DNA from: Paenibacillus yonginensis
GTDB lineage: Bacteria; Bacillota; Bacilli; Paenibacillales; Paenibacillaceae
Assembly (NCBI RefSeq): GCF_001685395.1
Contig: NZ_CP014167.1
Coordinates: 3,167,501 to 3,231,500 of the forward strand
DNA length: 64,000 nucleotides
Reading direction: 5' to 3'
The notes under the pieces were generated by a model. That model was not told the DNA's origin. It did no database searches and saw only the letters and a list, made by a program, of their open reading frames with translations. A program made the position numbers and the translations under genes. This document shows positions 44,232-53,092 of the stretch, in pieces (the stretch's first letter is position 1; every line of letters begins with the position of its first letter).

Positions 44232-44966
44232 TTAGTGCACCCTGCGCGCGAAATCGACAAACCGAAATTTATCCAGTCTATGACGGGATTCGGTATATTC
44301 AAACAGTGTGGTATCCTCCAGATAAACAAAGTTCCTAACGACCACAATATGGGATAGGCCTTTGTAATCCAGAAGTTTCCGGTCTTCCTCAGTCGCTTCC
44401 TCCACCGAGATCTCTTTCTTGGCGTAGCTGATCACCAGTCCAAGCTCGTTCTCCAAATAATCATAGATCGACGTGGCAGCAATTTCAGCGGTCAGCTTGG
44501 GCACAATAGCGGGCAGGAAATAATCCTTGTCCAAAATAATCCGCTCACCGTCGATTTCGCGGGAACGAATCACTTCCCAGACCAGGTCGCCCGGCTCAAT
44601 CTGCAGATCTCTCGCGATTTCGGGATTCGCTTTCACCTTGGCCGTCTGATGAACAGCCGTGCGGGTCGGCTTCCCAAGCTTCTCTGCCATCTCTTTGAAG
44701 CTGATCAGCCCCGTAATCGGGAAATCCATCCGATGCACATCCAGCACGTAAGAGCCTTTGCCCTTCATCTTGTGAATGTAGCCGTTCTGAACCAGCAGAT
44801 TCAGCGCTTTGCGCACCGTCTCCCGGGTTGTCCCGTAATCGGCGGCCAGCTCGCTTTCCGAAGGCAGCTTTGCTCCGGGCTCCAGTTCTCCAGCCTGAAT
44901 GCGTTCGGCGTATTCTTTGTAGATATGAAGAAAAATATTTTTAACCACGATAATCACCGTTCCCAT
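44232..44966 (-). CDS. treR: Trehalose operon repressor TreR (GntR/UTRA)
   Basis: GntR-family regulator, about 244 residues from the ATG at 44966. Winged helix: YAERIQAGELEPGAKLPSES, then ELAADYGTTRETVRKALNLL. The C-terminal UTRA domain includes ISFKEMAEKLGK and IYDYLENELGLVISYAKKEI, close to B. subtilis TreR, which binds trehalose-6-phosphate. It ends the treC-treP-treR operon, and two TGTATATACA operators lie in front of treC. The upstream in-frame ATG lacks support. Confidence 0.93.
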   Translation of the reverse strand: MGTVIIVVKNIFLHIYKEYAERIQAGELEPGAKLPSESELAADYGTTRETVRKALNLLVQNGYIHKMKGKGSYVLDVHRMDFPITGLISFKEMAEKLGKPTRTAVHQTAKVKANPEIARDLQIEPGDLVWEVIRSREIDGERIILDKDYFLPAIVPKLTAEIAATSIYDYLENELGLVISYAKKEISVEEATEEDRKLLDYKGLSHIVVVRNFVYLEDTTLFEYTESRHRLDKFRFVDFARRVH

Positions 44967-45067
44967 CTTACCATAACCTGCCCGAAGTACAAAGGCACAG
45001 ACCCGTGGGGGCTGTGCCTGCAAGCTCACAACTTATTCGTCTTTGCACTTCAATCCTACTTGGCAGC

Positions 45068-47125
45068 TCAGTTGGCTGGCAAATGCACCTTGAGCACGGT
45101 GGAGGCTCCGTTCACTGGCTGCCCCGCAGCCGACTCTTCTACGCTTTCAACCGCCGGCTGTCCGTCCGGTATAATGACCGGCGTTATCAGGGACAAACCT
45201 GCCGCCTTAATCGTCTCCCGATCAAATTCAAGCAGCAGCTGACCCGCCTTGACCTGATCACCGGTCTCAACATGAGTGGTGAATCCTTCGCCTTTCAGCT
45301 TCACCGTATCAATGCCGACATGGATCAGGATTTGCACGCCGCTGGCATGCTCCAGCATCAGGGCATGTTTCGTTTTGGTGATATGCATGACCGTGCCGTC
45401 AAAAGGAGCCGTTACACGGCCTTCGGCCGGTTCAATGGCCACGCCTGGACCCATTTGCCCGCTGGCAAATGCCGGGTCCGGGACTTGATCAAGCTTGAGC
45501 AAGGAGCCTTCGACCGGAGCCGCAATCTCAAGAACTGTACCGGCGGCAGCTTGGCTGCTCACGTTACCAGCAGCTTGGGCTGGAGCTTGCGCCACATGAC
45601 TTGCCGCAGGACCAGGGCTTGGAGCCGCCGAAGCCGAAGCAGCGGACACTTCCATGGCAGCTGCGGTATGGCTGGCCGTTTGCTCGGCAGCTGCTGCTGC
45701 CGGGGCCAGGCGATTTCTTGTTGACGAAATCTTGCCGAAAGCTACGGTCAATACAAACGGAACTACCAGTACAATCGCCATGCCAATAAAGAACACGCCC
45801 CACTGCTGGGCAAAGATAGACAGGAAACCCGGAATACCGCCTACACCTATCGAGGAAGCGAGCACATGTTTGACTGACAGCAGAATGCCGCCGAGAGCCG
45901 AACCGACCATACCAAAGATAAACGGATATTTGTACCGGATATTAACCCCAAACAAAGCCGGTTCCGTAACGCCCAGGAATGCCGATACCGAGGACGTCAC
46001 GGCCAAACCTTTGCTCTTCTGCTCGCGGAACACAAACAGCATCGCAAGTGCCGCAGAACCTTGGGCAATGTTGGACAAAGCCAGCATCGGCCAGAGGAAC
46101 GTACCGCCCTGCGAGCCGATCAGCTGAACGTCTACGGCCAGGAAGGTATGGTGCATGCCGGTGACGACCAGCAGTGCATACAGACCACCATAGATCAAGC
46201 CGCCGAGTACCGGGAAGCTGTTAAAGATATAAACCACGCCGTCCGTAATCGCGTTGGCGATGGCAAAGGTGACCGGACCAATGATCGTAAAGGCCAGGAA
46301 GCCGGTGATCAGCAGCGTGACCGGGGCCACGACCAGCAGCTTGATTGAATCTTTGACATGTTTGTTCAGATAACGTTCGATCTTGGCCAGGATATAGGAG
46401 GAGACCAGAACCGGGAGCACCTGTCCCTGATAACCAATCTTCTGAATATGCCAGCCGAACAAATCCCAGGTTGGCACCGTGCCGTCCACTTTAGCCTGCG
46501 CATAACTCCAGGCATTGAGCAGATCCGGATGCACCAGGATCAAGCCAAGCACAATCCCGAGCAGCGGGCTGCCGCCAAACCGGTTAACGGCCGACCAGCC
46601 GATCAGGGCCGGGAGGAACGTAAAGGCCGTATTGGCAATCATATTGATAATGGAAGCAAAATCATTCCAGGCCGGATAAACCTGAACCAGCGATTTGCCG
46701 GCAAAAAAAATGTCGCTGCCGGTCAGGATGTTATTAATGCCGAGCAGCAAACCTGCAGTTACGATAGCCGGCAGGATCGGAATAAAGATGTCAGCCAGCG
46801 TCTTGATCGCCTGCTGAAGCGGGTTTTGTTTCTTGCCTGCCGCCTTCTTCACATCATCCTTTGAGGCGCGTTTCGTACCTGTAATCGCAATCATTTCTTC
46901 ATAAACTTTATCAACCAGGCCGGGGCCGATAATAACCTGGAACTGGCCTTGGGTGGAGAAATGGCCTTTGACCAGATCATTTTGTTCCAGCGCTTCTGTA
47001 TTTACAGCGTTTTCATCATGAAGCACAAAACGGAGACGGGTGACGCAGTGTGTCGCCGTTTCAATATTTTCAGCGCCGCCTACGGCTTGAACGATCTTCT
47101 CAACGCTTGTTCTGTCCAGTGACAT
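45068..47125 (-). CDS. treP: Trehalose-type PTS permease, fused EIIBCA
   Basis: Glucose-family PTS transporter of about 685 residues. EIIB at the N-terminus with the phospho-Cys in ATHCVTRLRF (near residue 27), EIIC from about 105 to 460 (about ten helices, with the MHHTFLAVDVQLIGSQGG block), an Ala/Ser/Pro-rich linker, and an EIIA(Glc)-type domain with the phospho-His in ILIHVGIDTVKLKGEGF. B. subtilis TreP is only BC; here A is fused. Start at ATG 47125 (AAGGAG 8 bases upstream). It lies between treC and treR, which assigns trehalose as substrate. Confidence 0.93.
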   Translation of the reverse strand: MSLDRTSVEKIVQAVGGAENIETATHCVTRLRFVLHDENAVNTEALEQNDLVKGHFSTQGQFQVIIGPGLVDKVYEEMIAITGTKRASKDDVKKAAGKKQNPLQQAIKTLADIFIPILPAIVTAGLLLGINNILTGSDIFFAGKSLVQVYPAWNDFASIINMIANTAFTFLPALIGWSAVNRFGGSPLLGIVLGLILVHPDLLNAWSYAQAKVDGTVPTWDLFGWHIQKIGYQGQVLPVLVSSYILAKIERYLNKHVKDSIKLLVVAPVTLLITGFLAFTIIGPVTFAIANAITDGVVYIFNSFPVLGGLIYGGLYALLVVTGMHHTFLAVDVQLIGSQGGTFLWPMLALSNIAQGSAALAMLFVFREQKSKGLAVTSSVSAFLGVTEPALFGVNIRYKYPFIFGMVGSALGGILLSVKHVLASSIGVGGIPGFLSIFAQQWGVFFIGMAIVLVVPFVLTVAFGKISSTRNRLAPAAAAAEQTASHTAAAMEVSAASASAAPSPGPAASHVAQAPAQAAGNVSSQAAAGTVLEIAAPVEGSLLKLDQVPDPAFASGQMGPGVAIEPAEGRVTAPFDGTVMHITKTKHALMLEHASGVQILIHVGIDTVKLKGEGFTTHVETGDQVKAGQLLLEFDRETIKAAGLSLITPVIIPDGQPAVESVEESAAGQPVNGASTVLKVHLPAN

Positions 47126-47244
47126 TAGGATCACTCCTTAGAGTTTCTGCAAAATCTGTGCGAAGCCGGGTGTCTGGCGCTGCCCTCCCCTATAAGGACA
47201 CTGAACAGCGCACAGCAGCCGATTTCTCGCTTTTATCCAGTCCG

Positions 47245-48963
47245 TCAGCTCTGCTGGCGGCGGATGAACCACATATAAGAACCATATGGGGGTAAAATCA
47301 TTTCCTGCTCCAGAACCGGAGCCGTTTGGGTGCTGCCCGCAAGCAGCTCGGATGCTCCCGCCGGCTTCAGCCATTCGGAAGCCATGGAATCCGGCAAGCT
47401 GTATTTTGCCGGATTGCCGCTAAAGTTGGAGACAACCAGCAGCGCCTCGTCTCCACTCAATCTTCCGTAAGCAAAAACCTGCGGATGCTGTTCATCCAAA
47501 CGGACGAAGGTGCCCTCCGTAAAGATCGGCATTTCCTTCCGCAAAGCGATCAGCTTCTTATAATGCTGGAATACCGAGTCCGGGTCGTCAAGCTGGTTCT
47601 GCACGTTGATCTCCGGATACCGTTCATCCAGCTTGATCCACGGTGTTCCGGCCGTGAAGCCGGCGCCCGGTCCATCGTTCCAAGGCATCGGCGTACGGGA
47701 ATTATCGCGGGAGCGTTCGCGGATAATCGCAAAAGCCTCCTTAGCCGACTTCCCCTGCTTCTGCAGAATCCGGAACATGTTCAGGGATTCGATATCCCGC
47801 ATTTCTTCAATGCTGTTCCACTGCGGATTCGGCAGACCGATTTCTTCGCCCTGGAATACATAAGGCGTACCCTGCATGCCATGCAGCGTTATGGCCAGCA
47901 GCTTGGCGCTTTCCACGCGGTATTGCCCATCGTCCGTGAATCGGGACAGCGCTCTTGGCTGATCATGATTGTTCAGGAACAGCGCATTCCAGCCGCCGCC
48001 TGCCTGCATGCCGGTCTGCCACCGCGAGAACAGCGATTTAAGCTGCTCGAAGTCATACGGCATAAGCTCCCATTTCTGACCGTTTGGATAATCCACCTTC
48101 AAATGATGGAAATTAAACGTCATCGACAGCTCTTCCTGCTCCGGATTGGAATACAAAATACAGCTCTCCAGCGAAGTGGAGGACATTTCGCCGACCGTAA
48201 CCAGTCCATAAGGCTTAAACACGCGGCGGTTCAGCTCTTTCAGGAATTCATGGATTCTCGGGCCGTCCGTGTAGAATCTCCGTCCATCTCCCGGAGGCAC
48301 GCTGCCGTCGTCATCAGGGAAATCCTGATTCTTCGAAATGAGGTTGATAACATCAAGCCGGAAACCGCTGACTCCTTTGTCCGCCCAGAAGGTCATCAGC
48401 TTGACAACCTCTTCCCGGACCGAGGGATTCTCCCAGTTCAAGTCGGCCTGCGTCTTGTCATACAACGTCAGGAAATACTGTCCGGTCGCTTCGTCATATT
48501 GCCAGGCCGGGCCGCCGAATTTGGACTGCCAATTATTAGGCACTCCGCCGCCCGGAGCCGGGTCCCGCCAGATGTAATAGTCTCGGTACGGATTATCCTT
48601 GGACTTTCTTGCTTCCTTAAACCATTTATGCTCCGTCGAAGAATGATTAACCACAATGTCTAACATCAGATGCATGTTCCGTTTGCGAACCTCGGCTGAC
48701 AATTCGTCGAAGTCGTCCATCGTTCCGTATGCCGGATCAATGCTGCAGTAATCCGCCACATCGTAACCGTTATCATTTTGTGGAGAAACGTAAACCGGCT
48801 GAAGCCAGACAATGTCAATGCCAAGCTCCTGCAAATAATCCAGTTTCTCTGTCAGCCCCCGGATATCTCCGGTGCCGCTGCCTGTCGTGTCTTTAAAGCT
48901 CTTGGGATAAACCTGGTATACGGTTGATTTCTTCCACCAATCCGAAGTCTGCCCATGATGCAT
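47245..48963 (-). CDS. treC: Trehalose-6-phosphate hydrolase
   Basis: GH13 phospho-alpha-(1,1)-glucosidase, about 572 residues, that splits imported trehalose-6-P into glucose and glucose-6-P. The GH13 motifs are DIVVNHSS, GFRLDVINLI (nucleophile Asp), TVGEMSS (acid/base Glu) and NNHDQPR (transition-state Asp). Also called treA in B. subtilis. ATG 48963 follows GGGGGG by 9 bases; the longer frame is less likely. First gene of the operon. Confidence 0.94.
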   Translation of the reverse strand: MHHGQTSDWWKKSTVYQVYPKSFKDTTGSGTGDIRGLTEKLDYLQELGIDIVWLQPVYVSPQNDNGYDVADYCSIDPAYGTMDDFDELSAEVRKRNMHLMLDIVVNHSSTEHKWFKEARKSKDNPYRDYYIWRDPAPGGGVPNNWQSKFGGPAWQYDEATGQYFLTLYDKTQADLNWENPSVREEVVKLMTFWADKGVSGFRLDVINLISKNQDFPDDDGSVPPGDGRRFYTDGPRIHEFLKELNRRVFKPYGLVTVGEMSSTSLESCILYSNPEQEELSMTFNFHHLKVDYPNGQKWELMPYDFEQLKSLFSRWQTGMQAGGGWNALFLNNHDQPRALSRFTDDGQYRVESAKLLAITLHGMQGTPYVFQGEEIGLPNPQWNSIEEMRDIESLNMFRILQKQGKSAKEAFAIIRERSRDNSRTPMPWNDGPGAGFTAGTPWIKLDERYPEINVQNQLDDPDSVFQHYKKLIALRKEMPIFTEGTFVRLDEQHPQVFAYGRLSGDEALLVVSNFSGNPAKYSLPDSMASEWLKPAGASELLAGSTQTAPVLEQEMILPPYGSYMWFIRRQQS

Positions 48964-49061
48964 GGTCGAATTCCCCCCGCTCTGCATATAAACCGAATTC
49001 ATTTTAACAAGGTTAAATCCAATTTATACGTTCTATTCTTATGATCGAATTCAGAAAAAGA

Positions 49062-49116
49062 TGTATATACAAGTTCGATACGAGTCCATTGTAAACCTGT
49101 ATATACATGTTGTCAA
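49062..49116 (-). promoter_or_regulatory. tre operon promoter with two TreR-like operators
   Basis: Minus strand TTGACA (49111-49116), 17-bp spacer, TACAAT (49088-49093). The palindrome TGTATATACA occurs inside the spacer (49098-49107) and again downstream of the start point (49062-49071), 36 bp apart, matching the known B. subtilis tre operator core. TreR bound at both should block the promoter until trehalose-6-P is present. Confidence 0.88.
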
Positions 49117-49165
49117 CAACAAATAAAGCCCTTTCAGAAAGAGGGACCGGAAGGAATATGCCTAT

Positions 49166-49206
49166 AAAAAAGAACCTCCCTTTTATGTCTAAAGGGAGGT
49201 TCTTCT
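49166..49206 (-). terminator. Terminator of the mannoside operon
   Basis: Perfect 13-bp stem AGAACCTCCCTTT/AAAGGGAGGTTCT, 7-base loop, six T on the minus strand; about 35 bases past the GH130 stop codon. It also separates this operon from the tre promoter. Confidence 0.92.
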
Positions 49207-49242
49207 TGCAGGCCTTAGTTCATTTAGGCCAATCTATTCCTT

Positions 49243-50319
49243 TTACCGCGCCGGCTGCTCCGCAGGCTCCAGACTTTCCAAAATCTCTTTCAGACTCAGC
49301 TCCGCACAAGCCATGGACGTGTCGGCCACGCCATAATACATTCTGACCACGTCGCCATGAACCGTAGCTCCGCATGAGAATACAACATCACCGAAGAAAC
49401 CTTTTGTTTCATAATCGGCTTCAGGTTCCATCACCGGTTTGCCGGAACGGGCGATTACTTGGGTCGGATCGTTCAGATCGAGCAGGACGGCGCCCATGCA
49501 ATACCGGTGGTCCTTGGTCGCCCCGTGGTACAGCTCCAGCCAGCCGCGTTCGGTGCGGATCGGAACGGCTCCTCCGCCGATGCGGCCGCTGTCCCACATG
49601 CCCTCGCGCAGTCCGATCAGATGTTTATGGTTGCCCCAATACAGCAGATTGTCCGATTCGGCAATCCAGATTTCCGGGCGGCCTACGCTTTTGGTCGTCG
49701 GGCGGTGCAGCGCGTAATATTTGCCGTTGATGCACTCGGGGAAAATAATGACGTCCTTGTTGTCCGGGCCAAAAATCAGGCCATGATGGGTCCAGGTCCG
49801 GAAATCCTTCGTCGATACCATCGCCTCTCCGATGCCTACCGGCGAAACCGCCGAGAAATAAATGTAATAGGTATCTCCGATCTGTGAAATCCGCGGGTCT
49901 TCGATGCCGAAAATCTCCAGCGAATTGGACGGGTAAATAAACGGTTCGTCGTCGATGGCAAAATGCCGCCCGTCTTTGCTGCGGGCTATCCGCAAATAAG
50001 ACAGGGAGGTCAGATATTCAAACGCCGGAGCGTCGGTTTTTTTCACAATGACCCGGGGGTCGGAGAAATCATAGCTTTCATCGTCCAGCCGGATCTCCAC
50101 CAGCTCAAGATCCTGCTTCTCCGGATCGTAGACCGGAGCCAGCACGATGTTCGGATCAGGGCTGACCGGCCGCTCCGCCACACGAAGCAGCAGGATCGTT
50201 TCGCCCTTATATTCGGCCACTCCGGCGTTAAACGCGCCGATCACTTCAAAGCCTTCGCGGTGCGGCTTGACATCAGCCGGCGTAATTAGCGGATTTTGTT
50301 CATAGCGGTATATATTCAT
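49243..50319 (-). CDS. GH130 family beta-mannoside phosphorylase-like enzyme
   Basis: Five-bladed propeller enzyme, 358 residues. GH130 features: NPLITPADV at the N-terminus, GAFNAGVAEYKGETILLLRV, SYDFSDPRVI, FGIEDPRIS (the general-acid region), and late GALHRPT-like and GGGAVPIRTERGWLELYHG blocks. Family members phosphorolyse beta-mannosides to mannose-1-P. It closes the operon SBP-permease-permease-DUF1861-GH130, so imported manno-oligosaccharides are the likely substrate. Exact linkage preference is not evident. Confidence 0.9.
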   Translation of the reverse strand: MNIYRYEQNPLITPADVKPHREGFEVIGAFNAGVAEYKGETILLLRVAERPVSPDPNIVLAPVYDPEKQDLELVEIRLDDESYDFSDPRVIVKKTDAPAFEYLTSLSYLRIARSKDGRHFAIDDEPFIYPSNSLEIFGIEDPRISQIGDTYYIYFSAVSPVGIGEAMVSTKDFRTWTHHGLIFGPDNKDVIIFPECINGKYYALHRPTTKSVGRPEIWIAESDNLLYWGNHKHLIGLREGMWDSGRIGGGAVPIRTERGWLELYHGATKDHRYCMGAVLLDLNDPTQVIARSGKPVMEPEADYETKGFFGDVVFSCGATVHGDVVRMYYGVADTSMACAELSLKEILESLEPAEQPAR

Positions 50320-50387
50320 GGCATTTAGCTCCTTGTAGTCACTTTAGTTAACGAAATAAAGTCCGGCGCTCCCTTTCTCGTCCAGCA

Positions 50388-51326
50388 TTATTCGAATTTG
50401 GCAAAAGGATCGTCGATCACGATACGCTGCGCGTCGGCATCGCTGATGCCGGCATACAGCACAGCCGTGCCGTCTGCGTTGCGGACCAGGCCGCCGCTGA
50501 AGACGACATCCCGCAGGTCCGGCCTTTTTGCCGGTCCGGGCAGAAAGCGGTCGCGTATGGCAATCAGCTCCATATCGGTAAAAGAGCCGTCACTTGGATT
50601 GAGCACAAAAGCCATCGGATAATAATGACGATCGCCGGCTTTGTCGTAGCAGGCGGTATGCCCCAGCACACCTACCCGGCCATCCTTTAAGAGGTGGGCT
50701 TCATTGGCGCCGCCCCATTCCTCGTCGCTGAACTGTCCTTCCAGCAGCGGCGCATCGTTAATGACCTCAAGCGTCAAATCCTTCAGGGAACGAACCCGGG
50801 CAAATCCGATTTTGCCCCGTCCGCCTTTCTCGCCCTGCGGCCGGGTAAAGATACCAATGCTGCCGTCAGCCAGCTCTACGAGACGCAAGTCCTTCATGCC
50901 GTCAGGGCCCTTAAAAAATTCCTTAAGCTCGCTCACGCTGTTCCCGCTGTAGAAAACGGTACGCCACATCAGCATGCCTGCTTGGTCCGGGTGAGGGTAA
51001 ATCTGCACCCCGCCTATGATCAGCTCTCCGCCGATCCGGGTGTGGAACGGGTCCTGCAGGTCAAACACCGGCGCGCCTTCGCGCGGCTGCCATTTCCCGC
51101 TCCGCTCCACAAAAAACATCACCTGCGAATATTCGCTGTCCCGCGGTTCGACGCGGCCCGGCAGCACCATTTCGCCCTGATCTTCAAAAGGAGCGGCAAT
51201 ATTGTAGACATCTTTGCCTTCCACCCCTTCAAACAGCAGACGTTCGGCTTTCTCCGCTCTGGCCTGCTTGCGCTGATATTCATCGAGCAGCTTTACGCAG
51301 TCCAGGGTTTCTTTTGGTCTAGTCAT
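50388..51326 (-). CDS. DUF1861 family protein (GH130-like propeller)
   Basis: A 312-residue protein. I recognise DUF1861 from blocks such as GKDVYNIAAPFEDQGE, VLPGRVEPRDSEYSQVMFF, DPFHTRIGGELIIGGVQ, WGGANEAHLL and GVLGHTACYD. DUF1861 proteins are usually encoded with GH130 phosphorylases and have a related propeller fold. Likely cytosolic, since there is no signal peptide. It sits between the permease and GH130 genes, so it probably acts on the same mannoside, but the reaction is inferred. Confidence 0.85.
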   Translation of the reverse strand: MTRPKETLDCVKLLDEYQRKQARAEKAERLLFEGVEGKDVYNIAAPFEDQGEMVLPGRVEPRDSEYSQVMFFVERSGKWQPREGAPVFDLQDPFHTRIGGELIIGGVQIYPHPDQAGMLMWRTVFYSGNSVSELKEFFKGPDGMKDLRLVELADGSIGIFTRPQGEKGGRGKIGFARVRSLKDLTLEVINDAPLLEGQFSDEEWGGANEAHLLKDGRVGVLGHTACYDKAGDRHYYPMAFVLNPSDGSFTDMELIAIRDRFLPGPAKRPDLRDVVFSGGLVRNADGTAVLYAGISDADAQRIVIDDPFAKFE

Positions 51327-51374
51327 GATTGATTTCTTCCTCCTACCCCATTGGCCTTCTATCTGTTTTACGTT

Positions 51375-52214
51375 TTATTTCAAACTGAACTGCATGCCTT
51401 CCTGGAACTTCTTGCCGAAGATAATAAACATGATGATAATCGGCAGTGTCAGCAGCGCGGATGCCGCGTAGAGCGGACCCGGATACGAGCCGTAAGGCCC
51501 GAACATCTGCGAAATGAGCACGTTCAGCGTGAGCATGCTGTCGCTTTTGACAGCGATCATGTCCCACAGCAGCTCCGTCCACCGTTCCATCAGCAGGAAC
51601 AGGAAGATGACGGTGGTGATCGACTTGGACATCGGCAGCATGATCTTGTACATGATCTTAAGGTCCGATGCTCCATCCAGCCGCGCCGCTTCAATAAAGA
51701 CGGTCGGAACGGCCTTAAAGAAATTGGTGTACATAAAAATCGCCCATAGACTGACCGCTTTAGGCAGAATAAGCCCAAAATAACTGTCATACAGCCCCAC
51801 TCTCTGAATAATCAGGAATGTCGGGATCAGCAGGATGATGGCCGGGAAAAACATATGGAACAACACAAAGTTGTTGATGGCGTTCCGTCCGAAAAAGTTC
51901 AGCTTGGACAACGCATAAGCGACCATCACGCCGAAGATCATCATCAGCACTGTCGAGGCCAGCGAAACGATGACGCTGTTCAGGAAAGCGTGAAGCCAAG
52001 GCCGGGTGATGCCCGTCTCCCCTCCCGTGAAGAGCCATTCATAGGATTTAAAGCTGTACTTCGTCGGCACCAGCTGTTTATCAATCTGCGTCCAGTCCGC
52101 GAACGAATTGAGCACCATATAGAGATAGGGATAAACCATCACAAGAAGCAGGGCAATGGCGAGCACATACCGGACCGTTCGTCTGACGCCGCGATTTCGA
52201 TTAGACCCAACCAT
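51375..52214 (-). CDS. CUT1 ABC sugar permease (MalG-type)
   Basis: Inner-membrane permease, 279 residues, six helices, EAA loop IEAARLDGASDLKIMYKIMLP (positions about 180-200). The start overlaps the previous permease by 14 bases; GGGGGAAG precedes ATG 52214. Partner of the upstream permease in the mannoside importer. Confidence 0.93.
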   Translation of the reverse strand: MVGSNRNRGVRRTVRYVLAIALLLVMVYPYLYMVLNSFADWTQIDKQLVPTKYSFKSYEWLFTGGETGITRPWLHAFLNSVIVSLASTVLMMIFGVMVAYALSKLNFFGRNAINNFVLFHMFFPAIILLIPTFLIIQRVGLYDSYFGLILPKAVSLWAIFMYTNFFKAVPTVFIEAARLDGASDLKIMYKIMLPMSKSITTVIFLFLLMERWTELLWDMIAVKSDSMLTLNVLISQMFGPYGSYPGPLYAASALLTLPIIIMFIIFGKKFQEGMQFSLK

Positions 52215-53076
52215 TTCTCTTCCCCCAAATCTCCAGTAATTTACGAATAATAAAGATCGAAATGAAGGTGGCGACCGAAGCCAGCAAAGCTACCGCCGAA
52301 GCGTAACCGGCCTGCAGGTTCGTAAACGCCTGTTTGAAAATTTCCATCTGCCAGGTGTTGGTCGCATTGTTTGGACCCCCGCCGGTCAATTGGTACACCT
52401 CGGTAAAAATGCCGAACGTTACGCCAAACGCGAGGATCAGCGTCGTATACAGCGACGGATACAGCAGCGGCAGCGTAATGCGCCAGAAGCGCTGGCGCTC
52501 GGTAACGCCGTCAATGGCGGCTGCTTCATACACTTCCTTGTCGATGCTTGCCAGCCCGGAAGTCAGAATCAGCGCGTAATAACCCGTGAATTTCCAGGCC
52601 AGAATGAGGCCGACGATAAATAAAGCGGACAATGGCGTGCCCAGCCAGTCGATATCCAAGCCTATTTTCCGCAAAAAGACGTTCAGCGGGCTCGTATAAG
52701 ACAGCAGCCCTTTCACGATCAGGGACGAAACGACACCCGAAGACAGGTAGGGCAGGAAAAAACCGATCAGGAACAGGCTTTTGAACCGCGGCAGTCCGTG
52801 CACCAGCACGGCGACCGCAATCGCCAGCACCGTTACGATCGGCACAAAGATCAGCATAAATTTATAGGTGACCCAGAATGCCGAATGAACGCTAGGCGAT
52901 TTCAAGGCATCCATGAAATTTTCAAATCCAATGATGTTAAAGGTCGGCGCGATCAGGTTCCAGTCCGTAACGGACAGGAAGAAAGACCAGATCAGCGGCC
53001 CGAAGAAGAAAATCAGGGAATAGATAAGGTAGGGGCTGGTAAATAACCAGCCCATTTTATTGTTTCTTTGATCCAT
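52201..53076 (-). CDS. CUT1 ABC sugar permease (MalF-type)
   Basis: Inner-membrane permease, 291 residues, six helices, EAA loop YEAAAIDGVTERQRFWRITLP near residue 190. It starts 16 bases after the binding-protein gene and overlaps the second permease gene. It forms a heterodimer with it; the ATPase must come from elsewhere. Confidence 0.93.
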   Translation of the reverse strand: MDQRNNKMGWLFTSPYLIYSLIFFFGPLIWSFFLSVTDWNLIAPTFNIIGFENFMDALKSPSVHSAFWVTYKFMLIFVPIVTVLAIAVAVLVHGLPRFKSLFLIGFFLPYLSSGVVSSLIVKGLLSYTSPLNVFLRKIGLDIDWLGTPLSALFIVGLILAWKFTGYYALILTSGLASIDKEVYEAAAIDGVTERQRFWRITLPLLYPSLYTTLILAFGVTFGIFTEVYQLTGGGPNNATNTWQMEIFKQAFTNLQAGYASAVALLASVATFISIFIIRKLLEIWGKRNGWV

Positions 53077-53092
53077 AATCGGTCATCCTTCC

